The translations under genes and the position numbers were made by a program. Under the pieces are notes generated by a model that was given only the letters and a program-made list of their open reading frames with translations, did no database searches and was not told where the DNA came from. 64,000 nt of DNA from Mercurialis annua (lineage: Eukaryota; Streptophyta; Magnoliopsida; Malpighiales; Euphorbiaceae), in the NCBI RefSeq assembly GCF_937616625.2, contig NC_065570.1, positions 19,058,046-19,122,045 of the forward strand. The letters are read 5' to 3'. This document shows, one piece after another, positions 12,731 to 23,500 of the stretch. Position 1 is the first letter of the stretch. Every line of letters starts with the position of its first letter.

Positions 12731-12995
12731 GGTTACACACTATAGTGAGCTTGCAGTTGAATGTTTGATTGCTTACTACCAATATGGGCTGCTTTGTTGT
12801 ATAAAGCTCAAGAAGAAGCTGTTCTCTTAGGAACAATCCCAAAAAAGAAGAGTGAATCGAAACAAGAATTTGATAAAAATGGGTCTGTTACCAGTTCTTT
12901 GAAAGCGGAATCTATGACTGCTTCTGCTGTTTCTAGTACTATTAAAGAGGACGGGAAGCCGGATCTGAATCACAGAGATGGAGCGGCGGATGATG

Positions 12996-13134
12996 GTTTG
13001 TATATTTTTTATGTATAATGATTATTTATTGAAGTAATTCAATATTCATGATTAAGATGGTGGAATAGGCGTAGCATCATGCATGAGAGTGTAACAATGT
13101 TTACTATTTTATGTTCTTCGTCATTCTATTGTAG
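12996..13134 (+). other. Retained intron 2 of the NASP fragment
   Basis: GTTTGT donor at 12996 and TTGTAG acceptor ending at 13134. The reading frame continues from the GGAADD-like end into ASRGKDQEVDGEDSD. Confidence 0.72.
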
Positions 13135-13310
13135 CTTCTAGAGGGAAAGATCAGGAGGTAGATGGCGAGGATAGTGATGGTAAGACTTGGCTGAACCGGA
13201 TGAAGATGGCGGTGATGAATCTGACCTTTACTTGGCATGGAAAATGCTTGATGTTGCAATGGATAAAGTGGATGTACTCTCAGCATTAGCTGAAGTTGCT
13301 TTGGAAAGAG

Positions 13311-13434
13311 GTATATCTCAGGTCGACTTTCTAAAATTAATACCTTAATTTAACTTACTAAAACTTGCTGAGAGATGCAGTTGTTTTCTAGAGGCCTATT
13401 TTCTGCTTATTTTTTACTATTTTGCTGTCTGTAG
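13311..13434 (+). other. Retained intron 3 of the NASP fragment
   Basis: GTATAT donor at 13311 and CTGTAG acceptor ending at 13434. Joining restores EVALERE followed by DIETSLSDYQ. Confidence 0.8.
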
Positions 13435-13833
13435 AGGACATTGAAACATCTCTCAGTGATTACCAGAAAGCACTTCTCATTCTAGAACGACTTGTTGAAC
13501 CAGACAGTAGACATCTTGTTGAACTGTATCTTTTTAAGGTTTAAATACTACTGATAAGATGATAAGTGTTACCTATTTTAATGAACTATTTCCATCATAA
13601 CCTTAACTATATTTTGGAAATTTCCGTATATGTTTGTGTTTGGAGGTCGGCTCAAAACCTTAGGAAGCAATAACATATTGCCAGAAACCTATATCGGTTT
13701 GCAAGTCAAGGCTAGAGTGACTTAGGAATGAAGTAAAGGGTTCTTCAGAATCTAATATTTCATCAGCAGTTTCTGAATTAGATGACTCTGTTCAGCAGTC
13801 ATCCAATGGCGCAGGAAACAACTCAGCAGTCAT

Positions 13834-13925
13834 CGTTTAGATCTGTTTCTCATTATTATAACTTAATATATGCTTCTTTAAGAGATTCAATTACGATTAT
13901 CTTTTTAAAACTCGTTTAGATCTGT
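13834..13925 (+). repeat. 13-bp direct repeat at the NASP/HMGB junction
   Basis: CGTTTAGATCTGT occurs at 13834-13846 and again at 13913-13925. Recognisable NASP homology stops where the first copy begins, so the repeat may mark the join between captured pieces. Confidence 0.6.
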
Positions 13926-13980
13926 AACTGATATCATTAGATTTTGCTTATTAATTTCTCAATTTTTTGCTGATTTTGAA

Positions 13981-14258
13981 GGATCTTGAAGGCATGCAAA
14001 GCAGAGGCAAAGCCAGCTAAGAAGAACTTGATTTCAAATAATACAAATGATCCTAATGCTCCTAAATCTCCTGTTTTTGCTTTTTTGTCTTCATGTAATT
14101 ACTTCAATTTTCCTTTCATCTCTATCTTCCTTCATAGAGTTTTAGATTCACTTTTTTAAAATTTAATTTAAGTTTTACTGTGAAATTGACATAACTACAG
14201 GGAGGAGTTCAAAAAATACTTCATCGAGAAGTTTCTTGATAACAAAGCAATCGCTGCT
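13981..14258 (+). pseudogene. Captured fragment of an HMGB-type HMG-box gene
   Basis: The first exon piece, about 13981-14094, encodes a basic stretch KACKAEAKPAKKN, then DPNAPKSPVFAF, matching the entry into a plant HMG box (DPN-PKRP-SAFFVFM). Removing a one-base slip in the T run near 14080 restores AFFVFM. An intron, 14095-14200, has a GTAATT donor and a CTACAG acceptor. The second piece, 14201-14258, reads EEFKKYFIEKFLDNKAIAA and ends at a GTAAGA donor, where plant HMGB genes have KSVAAV. HMGB proteins bend DNA in chromatin. Only the first part of the box is present; the GK-GGDKWKS continuation is absent downstream. It follows the NASP fragment in the same orientation. Inactive as an HMG protein; whether it is transcribed is unknown. 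Confidence 0.78.
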
Positions 14259-15547
14259 GTAAGACACATTATACTCTCTTTCTCTTATTTGTTGATTTAT
14301 TTGCTTATTCTTATTCTGGTTTTAATTTAATTATATACTTGTTAATTGGGACTATTTTAAATTTACAACTAATAAGAAAATATTGTATATTGTAGACAAA
14401 GTTGATGATCAGTTGAGCATAGTAATTTAATCTATCAAAAATAGGATTTTAGGTTTTTAGTTCATGATTAAGATAAATATTAATTCAGGTAGTTGTGTTT
14501 TAATTTGAAATAATATTTTAATTTATCTAGGTATCATTCAATAGACATTGATAGGATCTCCGTTAATGCGCTTGCTGCAAACTATTGATAATTGCAACTT
14601 GCAATATGATCACATCTAATCACTAGATCCTAAATATTCAACTAAAGTAACAATCTTTTTCCCTTTCTTTTGATTGGAGGTGGGGAAATAAGGATATATA
14701 ATTGGCCATATGCTATATCCTTGGTTTGCATGTCAGCCATTATGAGTTTCTTAATTGAGCTTGGCTACATTTGATCCTTGATATGTTTAACAGCTTGGAT
14801 GTTAAACTTAATAAGGTCTTGTTTGAGCTCATTTGATCAGATTGGCGAAAAATTAAATATAGCTATTGTGAGACTTGTTCAGCCAAATTTAATCTACTTT
14901 TTCACTATACTTCTTTAAACATTTACTTGTACCACTTTTCTAAATTAGGACTAAAAAGGAAAAGAACTTAGCTTCAGCTTTGTTTTTGGTAGATTTGATG
15001 TTCTAAATTAGTCAAACATTAAATGCTTATGAGACCTTTGTGTAGATGTTCTACTTGAGTTTTTCAGCAGTTTTTCACCTGATTGATTCAAGTTTTTATT
15101 GGAATTGATGATATGATGGAGAAAAAACTACTGAATTTGGTAGTCTTATTGCTGACTGAAATTTAATCAGTAAATAATGTAGCTGTAGGATCAGCTGCCT
15201 CATCTCCTTTTATGTCATAGCATATGATTTTTCTGTTTAATACCGTATGCATATGATTTTTATGTTTCTTAATTTAGATTTTTAGAGTGTCATTGTAAGT
15301 AATGGTGCTTTGAAGTCACATGTATATCATAGCTTAAATAAGAAACTGAAAACAAAAAAAATGTAATATAGTCTGAAGTCACCTGTATATCATAGTTTAA
15401 ATGAGTCACTTGTACATTATAGCTTAAACATTCCGCTTATAAATTTGTGCTTGTATTGTTTTATTAAATGAGAGAAACCAGTTCTCAAAACTGTAATTTT
15501 TTTTATTTTCCTTATTTCTTATGAAGCTGTATTTTCCATTTGTCAGG
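14259..15547 (+). other. AT-rich interior of CACTA-1, no gene recognised
   Basis: About 1.3 kb starting with the GTAAGA donor of the HMGB fragment. It is AT-rich, with an imperfect local duplication of a GTCACNTGTATATCATAG-like motif near 15315-15420. It reads like intron or UTR sequence captured with the host DNA. No open frame matched a family I know. Confidence 0.6.
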
Positions 15548-15612
15548 GTAATTGTGCATTGAGAAGAATTGGCGGTTATGGTACATCATCAATGGCTTCC
15601 CTGTATTAATAG
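15548..15612 (+). other. Possible terminal exon piece of unknown origin in CACTA-1
   Basis: After TTTGTCAG, a plausible 3' splice site, a short frame encodes NCALRRIGGYGTSSMASLY followed by TAA. It does not match the expected HMGB continuation. It could be a third captured fragment or chance. Confidence 0.3.
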
Positions 15613-15879
15613 TTTTTTTTTATCTTTGTATGATGTTCCTCTATATTAGTAAACTTTTCATCTTAATTTGTATGATTTAATCATACATACAATGTGTTTT
15701 TGTATAAATAAATAATAGTGTTTATAATTAATATATTCTTAAAATTGATTGGTAGTGCATATTCTTTTGTAAGTTTTTTTTTATAATCATTTATTTCTAG
15801 CTATTCATTATATTTGTTTAAGTAACAATTTTAATAAATTTGATACAACAATTTCATATTATATATAATTAATTTAGTG

Positions 15880-16179
15880 AGAATTAGTGACAGAAACGTC
15901 TGAATCTGTTACAAATTTTTCACTAATTAGGGACGGATTTGTGATGACTTTATCCGTCACTAATCGTAATCCGTCACAATTCTGTCACTAATTAATGACG
16001 GATTTGTGACGGACATTTCCGTCACTAATTTTGTGACGGATTCTTCTTTGTTGACCAATGACTTTTGTGACAGAATTTTCCGTCACAAATCCGTCACAAA
16101 TTTGTGACGGATTTTATTTTCCGTCACAAATCATTTGTGACGCCCAAAAATGTGACAGACGAAAATCCGTCACAAATCC
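15880..16179. repeat. Right subterminal repeat zone of CACTA-1
   Basis: Dense TTTGTGACGGA and TCCGTCACAAA motifs in both orientations, mirroring the left end. Copies become regular from about 15960 to the terminus. Confidence 0.88.
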
Positions 16180-16207
16180 GTCACAAACTGCCTGTTTTTT
16201 AGTAGTG
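16180..16207 (-). repeat. Right terminal inverted repeat of CACTA-1
   Basis: Ends CTGTTTTTTAGTAGTG, the complement of the left terminus. The next three bases, GAA, repeat 11711-11713. Confidence 0.93.
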
Positions 16208-17460
16208 GAAAGAAATCCAAGCGTTTCACCTTTTTAGCAATTTAAGCCAAACGTTTACAAACGTTACGAAACAAATCCAAACGTGTCTCCTCTTTAGCGA
16301 TTTATGCCAAACGTTTACAAAGGTTATGAAATAAAACCAAACGTTTCACCTTTTTAGCGATTTACGTCAAACGTTTACAAACATTACGGAACAAAAACAA
16401 ATGTTTCACCTTTTTATCGATTTAAGCCAAACGTTTGAAACGTCATGAAAGAAATCCAAGTGTTTTACCTTTTTAGCAATTTAAGTCAAACGTTTACAAA
16501 CATTAGGAAACAAATCCAAACGTTTCACCTTTAGCGATTTAAGCCAAACGTTACGAAACAAATCCAAATGTTTTCCCATTTTTGCAATTTAAGCCAAATA
16601 TTTACAAACATTACGAAACAAATCCATGCGTTTCACCTTTTTAGCGATTTAAGCGAAACTTTTACAAACGATACGAAACAAAACCAAACGTTTAAAACGT
16701 TACGAAACAAATCCAAGCGTTTCACCTTTTTAGCAATATAAGCCAAACGTTTACAAACGTTACGAAACAAATCCAAACGTTTCACCTTTTTAGCGATTTA
16801 AGTCAAACATTTACAAAAGTTACGAAACAAATCCAAATGTTTACCCATTTTAGCGATTTAAGCAAAACTTTTAAAGCCTTACGAAACAAATTCAAACGTT
16901 TCACCTTTTTAACGATTTAAGCGGAACGTTTATAAACGTTACGGAACAAATCCAAATATTTCACGTTTTTAGCGATTGTAGCCAAACGTTTACAAATGTT
17001 AGAAAACAAATCCAAACGTTTCCCCTTGTTAGCAATATAAGCCAAACGTTTAAAAACGATACGAAACAAATCCAAACGTTTCACCTTTTTAATGATTTAA
17101 GCCAAATATTTACAAACGTTACGAAACAAAACCAAACGTTTAAAACGTTACGAAACTAATCCAAATGTTTCACATTTTTAGCGATTTAAGCCAAACGTTT
17201 ACAAACATTAAGAAACAAAACCAATCGCTTACAAACGTTACGAAACAAATAAAAACGTTTCACCTTTTTAGCAATTTAAGCCAAATGTTTACAAATGTTA
17301 CGAAAAAAATCGACACTTTTCCCCTTTTTAGCGATTTAAGCCGAACGTTTACAAACGTTACGAAGCAAAACCAAACGTTTCACCCTTTTAGCTATTTAAG
17401 CCGAACGTTTACAAACGGTACGAAACAAATCCAAACGTTTCACCCATTTAGCGATTTAAG

Positions 17461-17640
17461 CCGAACGTTTACAAATGCTACGAAACAAATCCAAGCGTTT
17501 CACCTTTTTTGCGATTTAAGCCGAACGTTTACAAACGTTACGAAACAAATCCAAGCGTTTCACCTTTTTTGCGATTTAAGCCGAACGTTTACAAACGTTA
17601 CGAAACAAATCCAAGCGTTTCACCTTTTTTGCGATTTAAG
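17461..17640 (+). repeat. Three near-identical consecutive monomers
   Basis: Units 17521-17580 and 17581-17640 are identical and 17461-17520 differs at one dinucleotide (TG CT versus CG TT). All carry the rarer CCGAACG and TTTTTTGCG variants. This indicates a very recent local amplification. Confidence 0.9.
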
Positions 17641-18409
17641 CCAAACATTTACAAATGTTGTAAAACAAAACCAAATGTTTCACCTTTTTAGCAATTTAAG
17701 CCAAACGTTTACAAATGTTACGAAACAAATCCAAATGTTTCACCTTTTTTGCAATTTAAATCCAAACGTTTCCCCTTTTCAGCGATTTAAGCCAAACGTT
17801 TACATACGTTACGAAACAAATCCAAACGTTACATCTTTTTAGCGGTTTAAGCCAAACGTTTTACCTTTTTAGCGATTAAAGTCAAACGTTAACAAACATT
17901 ACGAAACAAATCCAAACGTTTCACCTTTTTAGCAATTTAAGCCAAATGTTTATAAACATTACGAAACAAATCCAAACGTTTCACCTTTTTAGCGATTTAA
18001 GCCAAACGTTTACAAAAGTATCGAAACAAATCCAAGCATTTCACATTTTTAGCGATTTAACCCAAACATTAAAAAACGTTACGAATCAAATCCAAACGTT
18101 TCACCTTTTTAGCGATTTAAGCCAAACATTTCCAAACATTATGAAACAAAAGCGTTTCACCTTTTTAAAGATTAAGCCAAACGTTTACAAACGTTACGAA
18201 ACAAATCAAAATTCTTACCCATTTTAGCGATTTAAGCCAAACGTTTAAAGCCTTACGAAACAAATTCAAACGTTTCCCCTTTTTAGCGATTTAAGCCAAA
18301 CGTTTACAAATGTTAAGAAACAAAATTTCACGTTTTTAGCGATTGTAGCCAAACGTTTACAAATGTTACGAAACAAATCCAAATGTTTCCCCTTTTTAGC
18401 AATATAAGC

Positions 18410-21400
18410 CAAACGTTCACAAACGTTACGAAACAAATCCAAACGTTTCACCTTCTTAATGATTTAAGCCAAATGTTTAAAACATTACGAAACAAATCCA
18501 AACGTTTCACATTTTTAGCGATTTAAGCCAAACGTTTACAAACATTACGAAACAAAACCAATCGTTTACAAATGTTACAAAACAAATCCAAACATTTCAC
18601 CTTTTTGGGAATTTAAGCCAAATGTTTACAAACGTTACGAAACAAATCCAAACGTTTTCCCTTTTTAGCGATTTAAGCAGAACGTTTACGAACGGTACGA
18701 AGCAAAACCAAACGTTTCACCGTCTTAGCTATTTAAGCCGAACGTTTACAAACGTTACGAAACAAATCCAAATGTTTCACCCTTTTTGCGATTTAAGCCA
18801 AACATTTACAAAGGTTACGATACAAAATCAAGTGATTCACCTTTTTAGCAATTTTAAATCAAACGTTCACAAACGTTACGAAACAAAACCAAATGTTTCA
18901 CCTTTTTAGCGATTTAAGGCAAACGTTTAAAAACGTTACAAAACAAATCCAAACGTTTCACCTTTTTAGCAATTTATGCCAAATGTTTACAAACGTTACG
19001 AAACAAATACAAACGTTTCACTTTTTAGCAATTTAAATCTAAACGTTTCGCCTTTTCAGCGATTTAAGCCAAATGTTTACATACGTTATGAAACAAATCC
19101 AAACATTTTATCTTTTTAGCGATTTAAGTCAAACCTTTCAAATTTTTAGCGATTAAAGTCAAATGTTTACAAACGTTACGAAAAAAATCCAAACGTTTCA
19201 CCTTTTTAGCGTTTTAGCCAAATGTTTACAAACGTAGTGAAACAAATCTAAACGTTTACAAAAATAACGAAACAAATCCAAGTGCTTCACCTTTTTAGCG
19301 ATTGAACCCAAACATTAAATAACGTTACGAAACAAATCCAAACGTTTCACCTTTTTAGCGATTTAAGCCAAACATTTACAAACATTATGAAACAAATCTA
19401 AGTGTTTCACCTTTTTAACGATTAAGCCAAACGTTTACAAACATTACGAAACAAATCCAAACATTACACCTTTTTAGAGATTTAAGCCAAAAGTTTATAA
19501 ACGTTACTGAACAAAAAGAAACATTTCCCATTTTTAGCGATTTAAGCCGAACGCTTACAAACTAAGAAACAAATCCAAACGTTAAACCTTTTTAGCGATT
19601 TAAGCCAATCGCTTACAAACGTTACAAAATAAATCCAAACGTTTCCCCTTTTTAGCGATTTAAGCCAAACGTTACGAAACAAATCCAAACGTTTCACCTT
19701 TTTTACCAATATAAGCCAAATGTTTATAAACGTTACAATATAAATCCAAACGTTTCACCTTTTTAGCAATTTAAGCCAAACGTTTACAAACATTACGAAA
19801 CAAATCCTAGCGTTTCACCTTTTTAGCGATTTAAGCCAAACGATAAAAAACGTTACAAAAAAATGCAAACGTTTAAAACGTTACGAAACAAATCCAAACG
19901 GTTCACCTTTTTAGCGATTTAAGCAAAACGTTTACAAACATTACAAAACAAATCCAAAGGTTTCACCTTTTTAGTGATTTAAGCCAGACATTTATAAACA
20001 TTACGAAACAAATCCAAGCGTTTCACCTTTTTAGCAATTTAAGCCAAACGCTTACAAACGTTACGAAACAAAACCAAACATTTCCCATTTTTAGCGATTT
20101 AAGCCAAACGTTTACACACGTTACGATATATATCCAAACGTTTCTCCTTTTTAGCAATTTAAGCCAAACGTTTACAAACGTTACGAGACAAATCCAAATG
20201 TTTCACCTTTTTAGCGATTTAAGCGAAACGTTTACAAACGCTACAAAATAAATCCAAACGTTTCACCTTTTTAGCGATTTAAGCCAAACGTTTACAAACG
20301 TTACGAAACAAATCCAAGTGTTTCACCTTTTTAGGAATTTAAACCAAATGCTTACAAATACTACGCAACAAAACCAAACGTTTCACATTTTTGGAGATTT
20401 AATCCAAACGTCTACAAACATTACGATATAAATCCAAACGTTTCACCTTTTTAGAAATTTAAGCCAAACGTTTACGAACGTTACGAAACAAATTCAAACG
20501 TTTCACTTTTTTAACGATTTAAGCCAAACGTTTACAAACGTTACAAAACAAATCCAAACGCTTCAAACGTTGCGAAACAAATCCAAAAGTTTCCCCTTTT
20601 TAGCGATTTAAGCATAATGTTTACAACCGTTACAAATCAAATCCAAAGGTTTCACCTTTTTAGCGATTTAAGTCAAACGTTTACAAACGTTACGAAACAA
20701 ATCCAAACGTTTCCCCTTTTTGTTATTTAAGCCAAACGTTTACAAACATTACGAAACAAATCCAAACGTATCACCTCTTTAGCGATTTATGCCAAACGTT
20801 TACAAACGTTACGAAACAAATCCAAACGTTTCACCTTTTTAGTTATACGTTTCACCTTTTTAGCAATTTAAGCCCAACGTTTATAAACGTTACGAAACAA
20901 ATCCAAATGTTTCCCCTTTTTAGCAATTTTAGCTAAACGTTTACAAACGTTACGAAACAAAGCCAAACGTTTACAAACATTACAAACCAAAAACAAACTT
21001 TTAACATTTTTAGCAATTTAAGTTAAACGTTTACAAACGTTACGAAACAAATCCAAACTTTTCACCATTTTTGCGATTGAAGCCAAACGTTTACACAAAT
21101 AAGTAAACACATCCAAACGTTTCCCCGTTTTAGCAATTTAAGCCAAACGTTTATAAACGTACGAAACTAAAATGTTTATAAATGTTACGAAACAAATCCA
21201 AACGTTTCACCATTTTAGCGATTAAAGCCAAACGTTTATAAACGTTTTGAAACAAATCCAAACGTTTCACCTTTTTAGCGATTTAAGCCAAACGTTTACA
21301 AACGCTACGAAACAAATCCAAGTGTTTCACCTTTTTAGCGATTTAAGCCAAACGTTAAAAAATATTACGGAACAAATACAAATGTTTCACGTTTTTAGCG

Positions 21401-23500
21401 ATTTAAGCCTAACTGTTATAAACATTACGAAGCAAATCCAAGCGTTTCACCTATTTAGCGATTAAGCCAACCTTTACAAACGTTACAAAAGAAATCCAAA
21501 CATTTCACCTTTTTAGCGATTGAAGCCAAACGTTTACAAACATTACAAAACAAATCCAAACGTTTCACCTTTTGAAGGATTTCAGCCAAATGTTTACAAA
21601 CGTTACGAAATAAATCCAAGCGTTTCACCTTTTTAGCAATTTAAGCCAAACGCTTACAAACGTTACGAAACAAAACCTAACGTTTCACATTTTTAGCGAT
21701 TTAAAGCAAATGTTTACAAACGTTATGATATAAATCTAAACGTTTCACCTTTTTGAGAATTTAAGCCTTGTTTACAAACGTTACGAAGCAAATCCAAACG
21801 TCTCACCTTTTTAGCGATTTAAGGCAAACGTTTACAAACGTTACGAAACAAATCCAAACGTTTCACTTTTTAACGATTGAAGCCAAACGTTTACAAAAGT
21901 TACAAAACAAATCCAAACGTTTCCCATATTTAGCAATTTAAGCCAAATGTTTACAAACGTTACGAAGCAAAACCAAGCGTTTCACCTTTTTAGCAATTTA
22001 AAACAAATGTTTACAAATGTAACAAAGCAAATCCAAGAGTTTCACCATTTTACCAATTTAAGCCAAATGTTTACAAACGTTACGAATGAAATCCAAGCGT
22101 TTCACCTTTTTAGCAATTTAAGCTAAACGTTTACAAACGTTACGAAACAAATCCAACAGTTTCACCTTTTTAGCGATTTAAGCCAAACGTTTACAAACGT
22201 TACGAAACAAATCCAAACGTTTCACCCTTTTAGCGATTTAAACAAAAAGTTTACATACGTTACGAAACAAATCCAAGCGTTTCACCTTTTTAGCAATTTA
22301 AGCCAAACGTCTAAAAATGTTACAAAACCAATCCAAACGTTTCCCCTTTTTTAGCGATTTAAGCCAAACGTTTACAAAAGTTACGAAACAAATCCAAACA
22401 TTTCACCTTTTTAGTGATTTAAGCCAAACGTTTACAAACGATACGAAATAAATCCAAACGTTTCACCTTATTAGTGATTTAAGCCAAATGTTTACAAACG
22501 CTACCAAACAAATCCAAATGTTTCACCTATTTAGCGATTTAAGCCAAACGTTTATAAACGCTACTAAACAAATCCAAACATTTCACCTTTTTAGCGATTG
22601 AAGCCAAACGTTTACAAACGTTACGGAACAAATCCAAACGTTTCACCTTTTGAGCGATTTCAGCCAAATGTTTGCAAACGTTACGAAATAAATCCAAGCG
22701 TTTCCCCTTTTAGCAATTTAAGCAAAACGCTTATAAACTTTACGAAACAAAACCAAACGTTTCACATTTTAGCGATTTAAGGCAAACGTTTACAAATGTT
22801 ACGATATAAATCTAAATGTTTCACCTTTTTCAGAATTTAAGCCAAACGTTTACAAACGTTACGTAACAAATCCAAACGTTTCACCTTTTTAGCGATTTAA
22901 GCCAAATGTTTACGAACGTTATAAAACAAATCCAAACGTTTAAAACGTTATGAAACAAATCCAAACGATTCACCTTTTTAGCGATTTAAGCAAAACGTTT
23001 ACAAACGTTACAAAACAAATCCAAAGATTTCACCTTTTCAGTGAATTTAGGCAAACGTTTAGAAACATTACGATACTTATCCAAGCGTTTCGCCTTTTTA
23101 GCAATTAAAGCCAAACGCTTACAAACGTCACGAAACAAATCCAAACATTTCACCTTTTTAGCGATTTAAGCCAATCGTTTAAAAACGTTGCAAAAGAGAT
23201 CCTAATGTTTAAAACGTTACGAAACAAATCCAAACGTTTCACCTTTTTAGCGATTTATGCCAAACGTTTACAAACCATACGAAACAAATCCAAACGTTTC
23301 ACATTTTTAGCATATTAAACCAAACATTTACAAACATTACGAAACAAATCCAAACGTTTTCCCATTTTAGCGATTTAAGCCAAACGTTTAAAATGTTACA
23401 AAACAAATCCAAACGTTTCCCCTTTTTAGCGATTTAAGTCAAACATTACGAAACAAATCCAAACGTTTCACATTTTTAACGATTGAAGCCAAATGTTTAC
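18410..23500 (+). repeat. Long satellite block, first copy (about 5 kb)
   Basis: Shares its series of rare variants in order with 27980-33600. Examples are the TTATACGTTTCACC junction near 20843, the CACATCC variant at 21108 and the TAGCATATTAAACC variant with CATATT at 23311. The offset is about 9.53 kb up to 21.1 kb and 10.09 kb after the extra 557-bp duplication. Confidence 0.85.

Larger units (their letters stand above)
12332..13840 (+). pseudogene. Captured fragment of a NASP-like histone H3 chaperone gene (SHNi-TPR family)
   Basis: Recognised from plant NASP proteins (NASP/Sim3/Hif1 family), TPR chaperones that bind H3-H4 in the nucleus. Exon 1, 12332-12646, starts MAEEEATIVV, hits a stop at 12389, and ends with the TPR piece DYGEAVECFSRALEIR. 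Exon 2, 12731-12995, has THYSELAVECLIAYY, a frameshift near 12784, then ALLYKAQEEA and an acidic/Ser linker. Exon 3, 13135-13310, shows ESDLYLAWKMLDVA and VDVLSALAEVALER, apparently lacking about ten residues between them. Exon 4, from 13435, reads DIETSLSDYQKALLILERL. A last segment, 13649-13840, contains EAITYCQK, SVCKSRL and a Ser-rich tail with stops at 13661 and 13718. Introns keep GT/AG ends. The C-terminal coiled-coil part is missing. About 280 bases before the ATG look like a plant 5' leader. Not functional as a chaperone. Confidence 0.85.
11714..16207 (+). mobile_element. Non-autonomous CACTA (En/Spm) element carrying host gene fragments
   Basis: A 4494-bp element bounded by inverted CACTACTAAAAAACAG termini. 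The terminal inverted repeats match over about 28 bases with two mismatches at positions 17-18. It is flanked by GAA on both sides (11711-11713 and 16208-16210), and joining the flanks restores a normal satellite monomer. Both ends hold dense subterminal repeats of TTTGTGACGGA and its complement, the usual transposase-binding arrays of plant CACTA elements. No transposase-like sequence is present, so it would need help in trans. The interior carries fragments of a NASP-like and an HMGB-like gene with introns, making this a Pack-CACTA (transduplication) element. An LTR element is ruled out by the 3-bp duplication and CACTA ends. Confidence 0.93.

Noticed and set aside
13104..13286. 60-codon frame on the - strand
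   Set aside because: Antisense to NASP exon 3.
11714..16207. Pack-MULE or Helitron as an alternative for the gene-carrying element
   Set aside because: A 3-bp target duplication, CACTA termini and TTTGTGACGGA subterminal arrays fit CACTA. MULEs give 9-bp duplications with long inverted repeats; Helitrons give none.
17165..17842. A 225-codon open frame with a 20-residue repeat, and dozens of similar frames across the arrays
   Set aside because: The satellite period is 60 bases, so any frame without a stop in the consensus stays open for many monomers. The peptide simply translates the satellite, and the frames begin and end at random variants.
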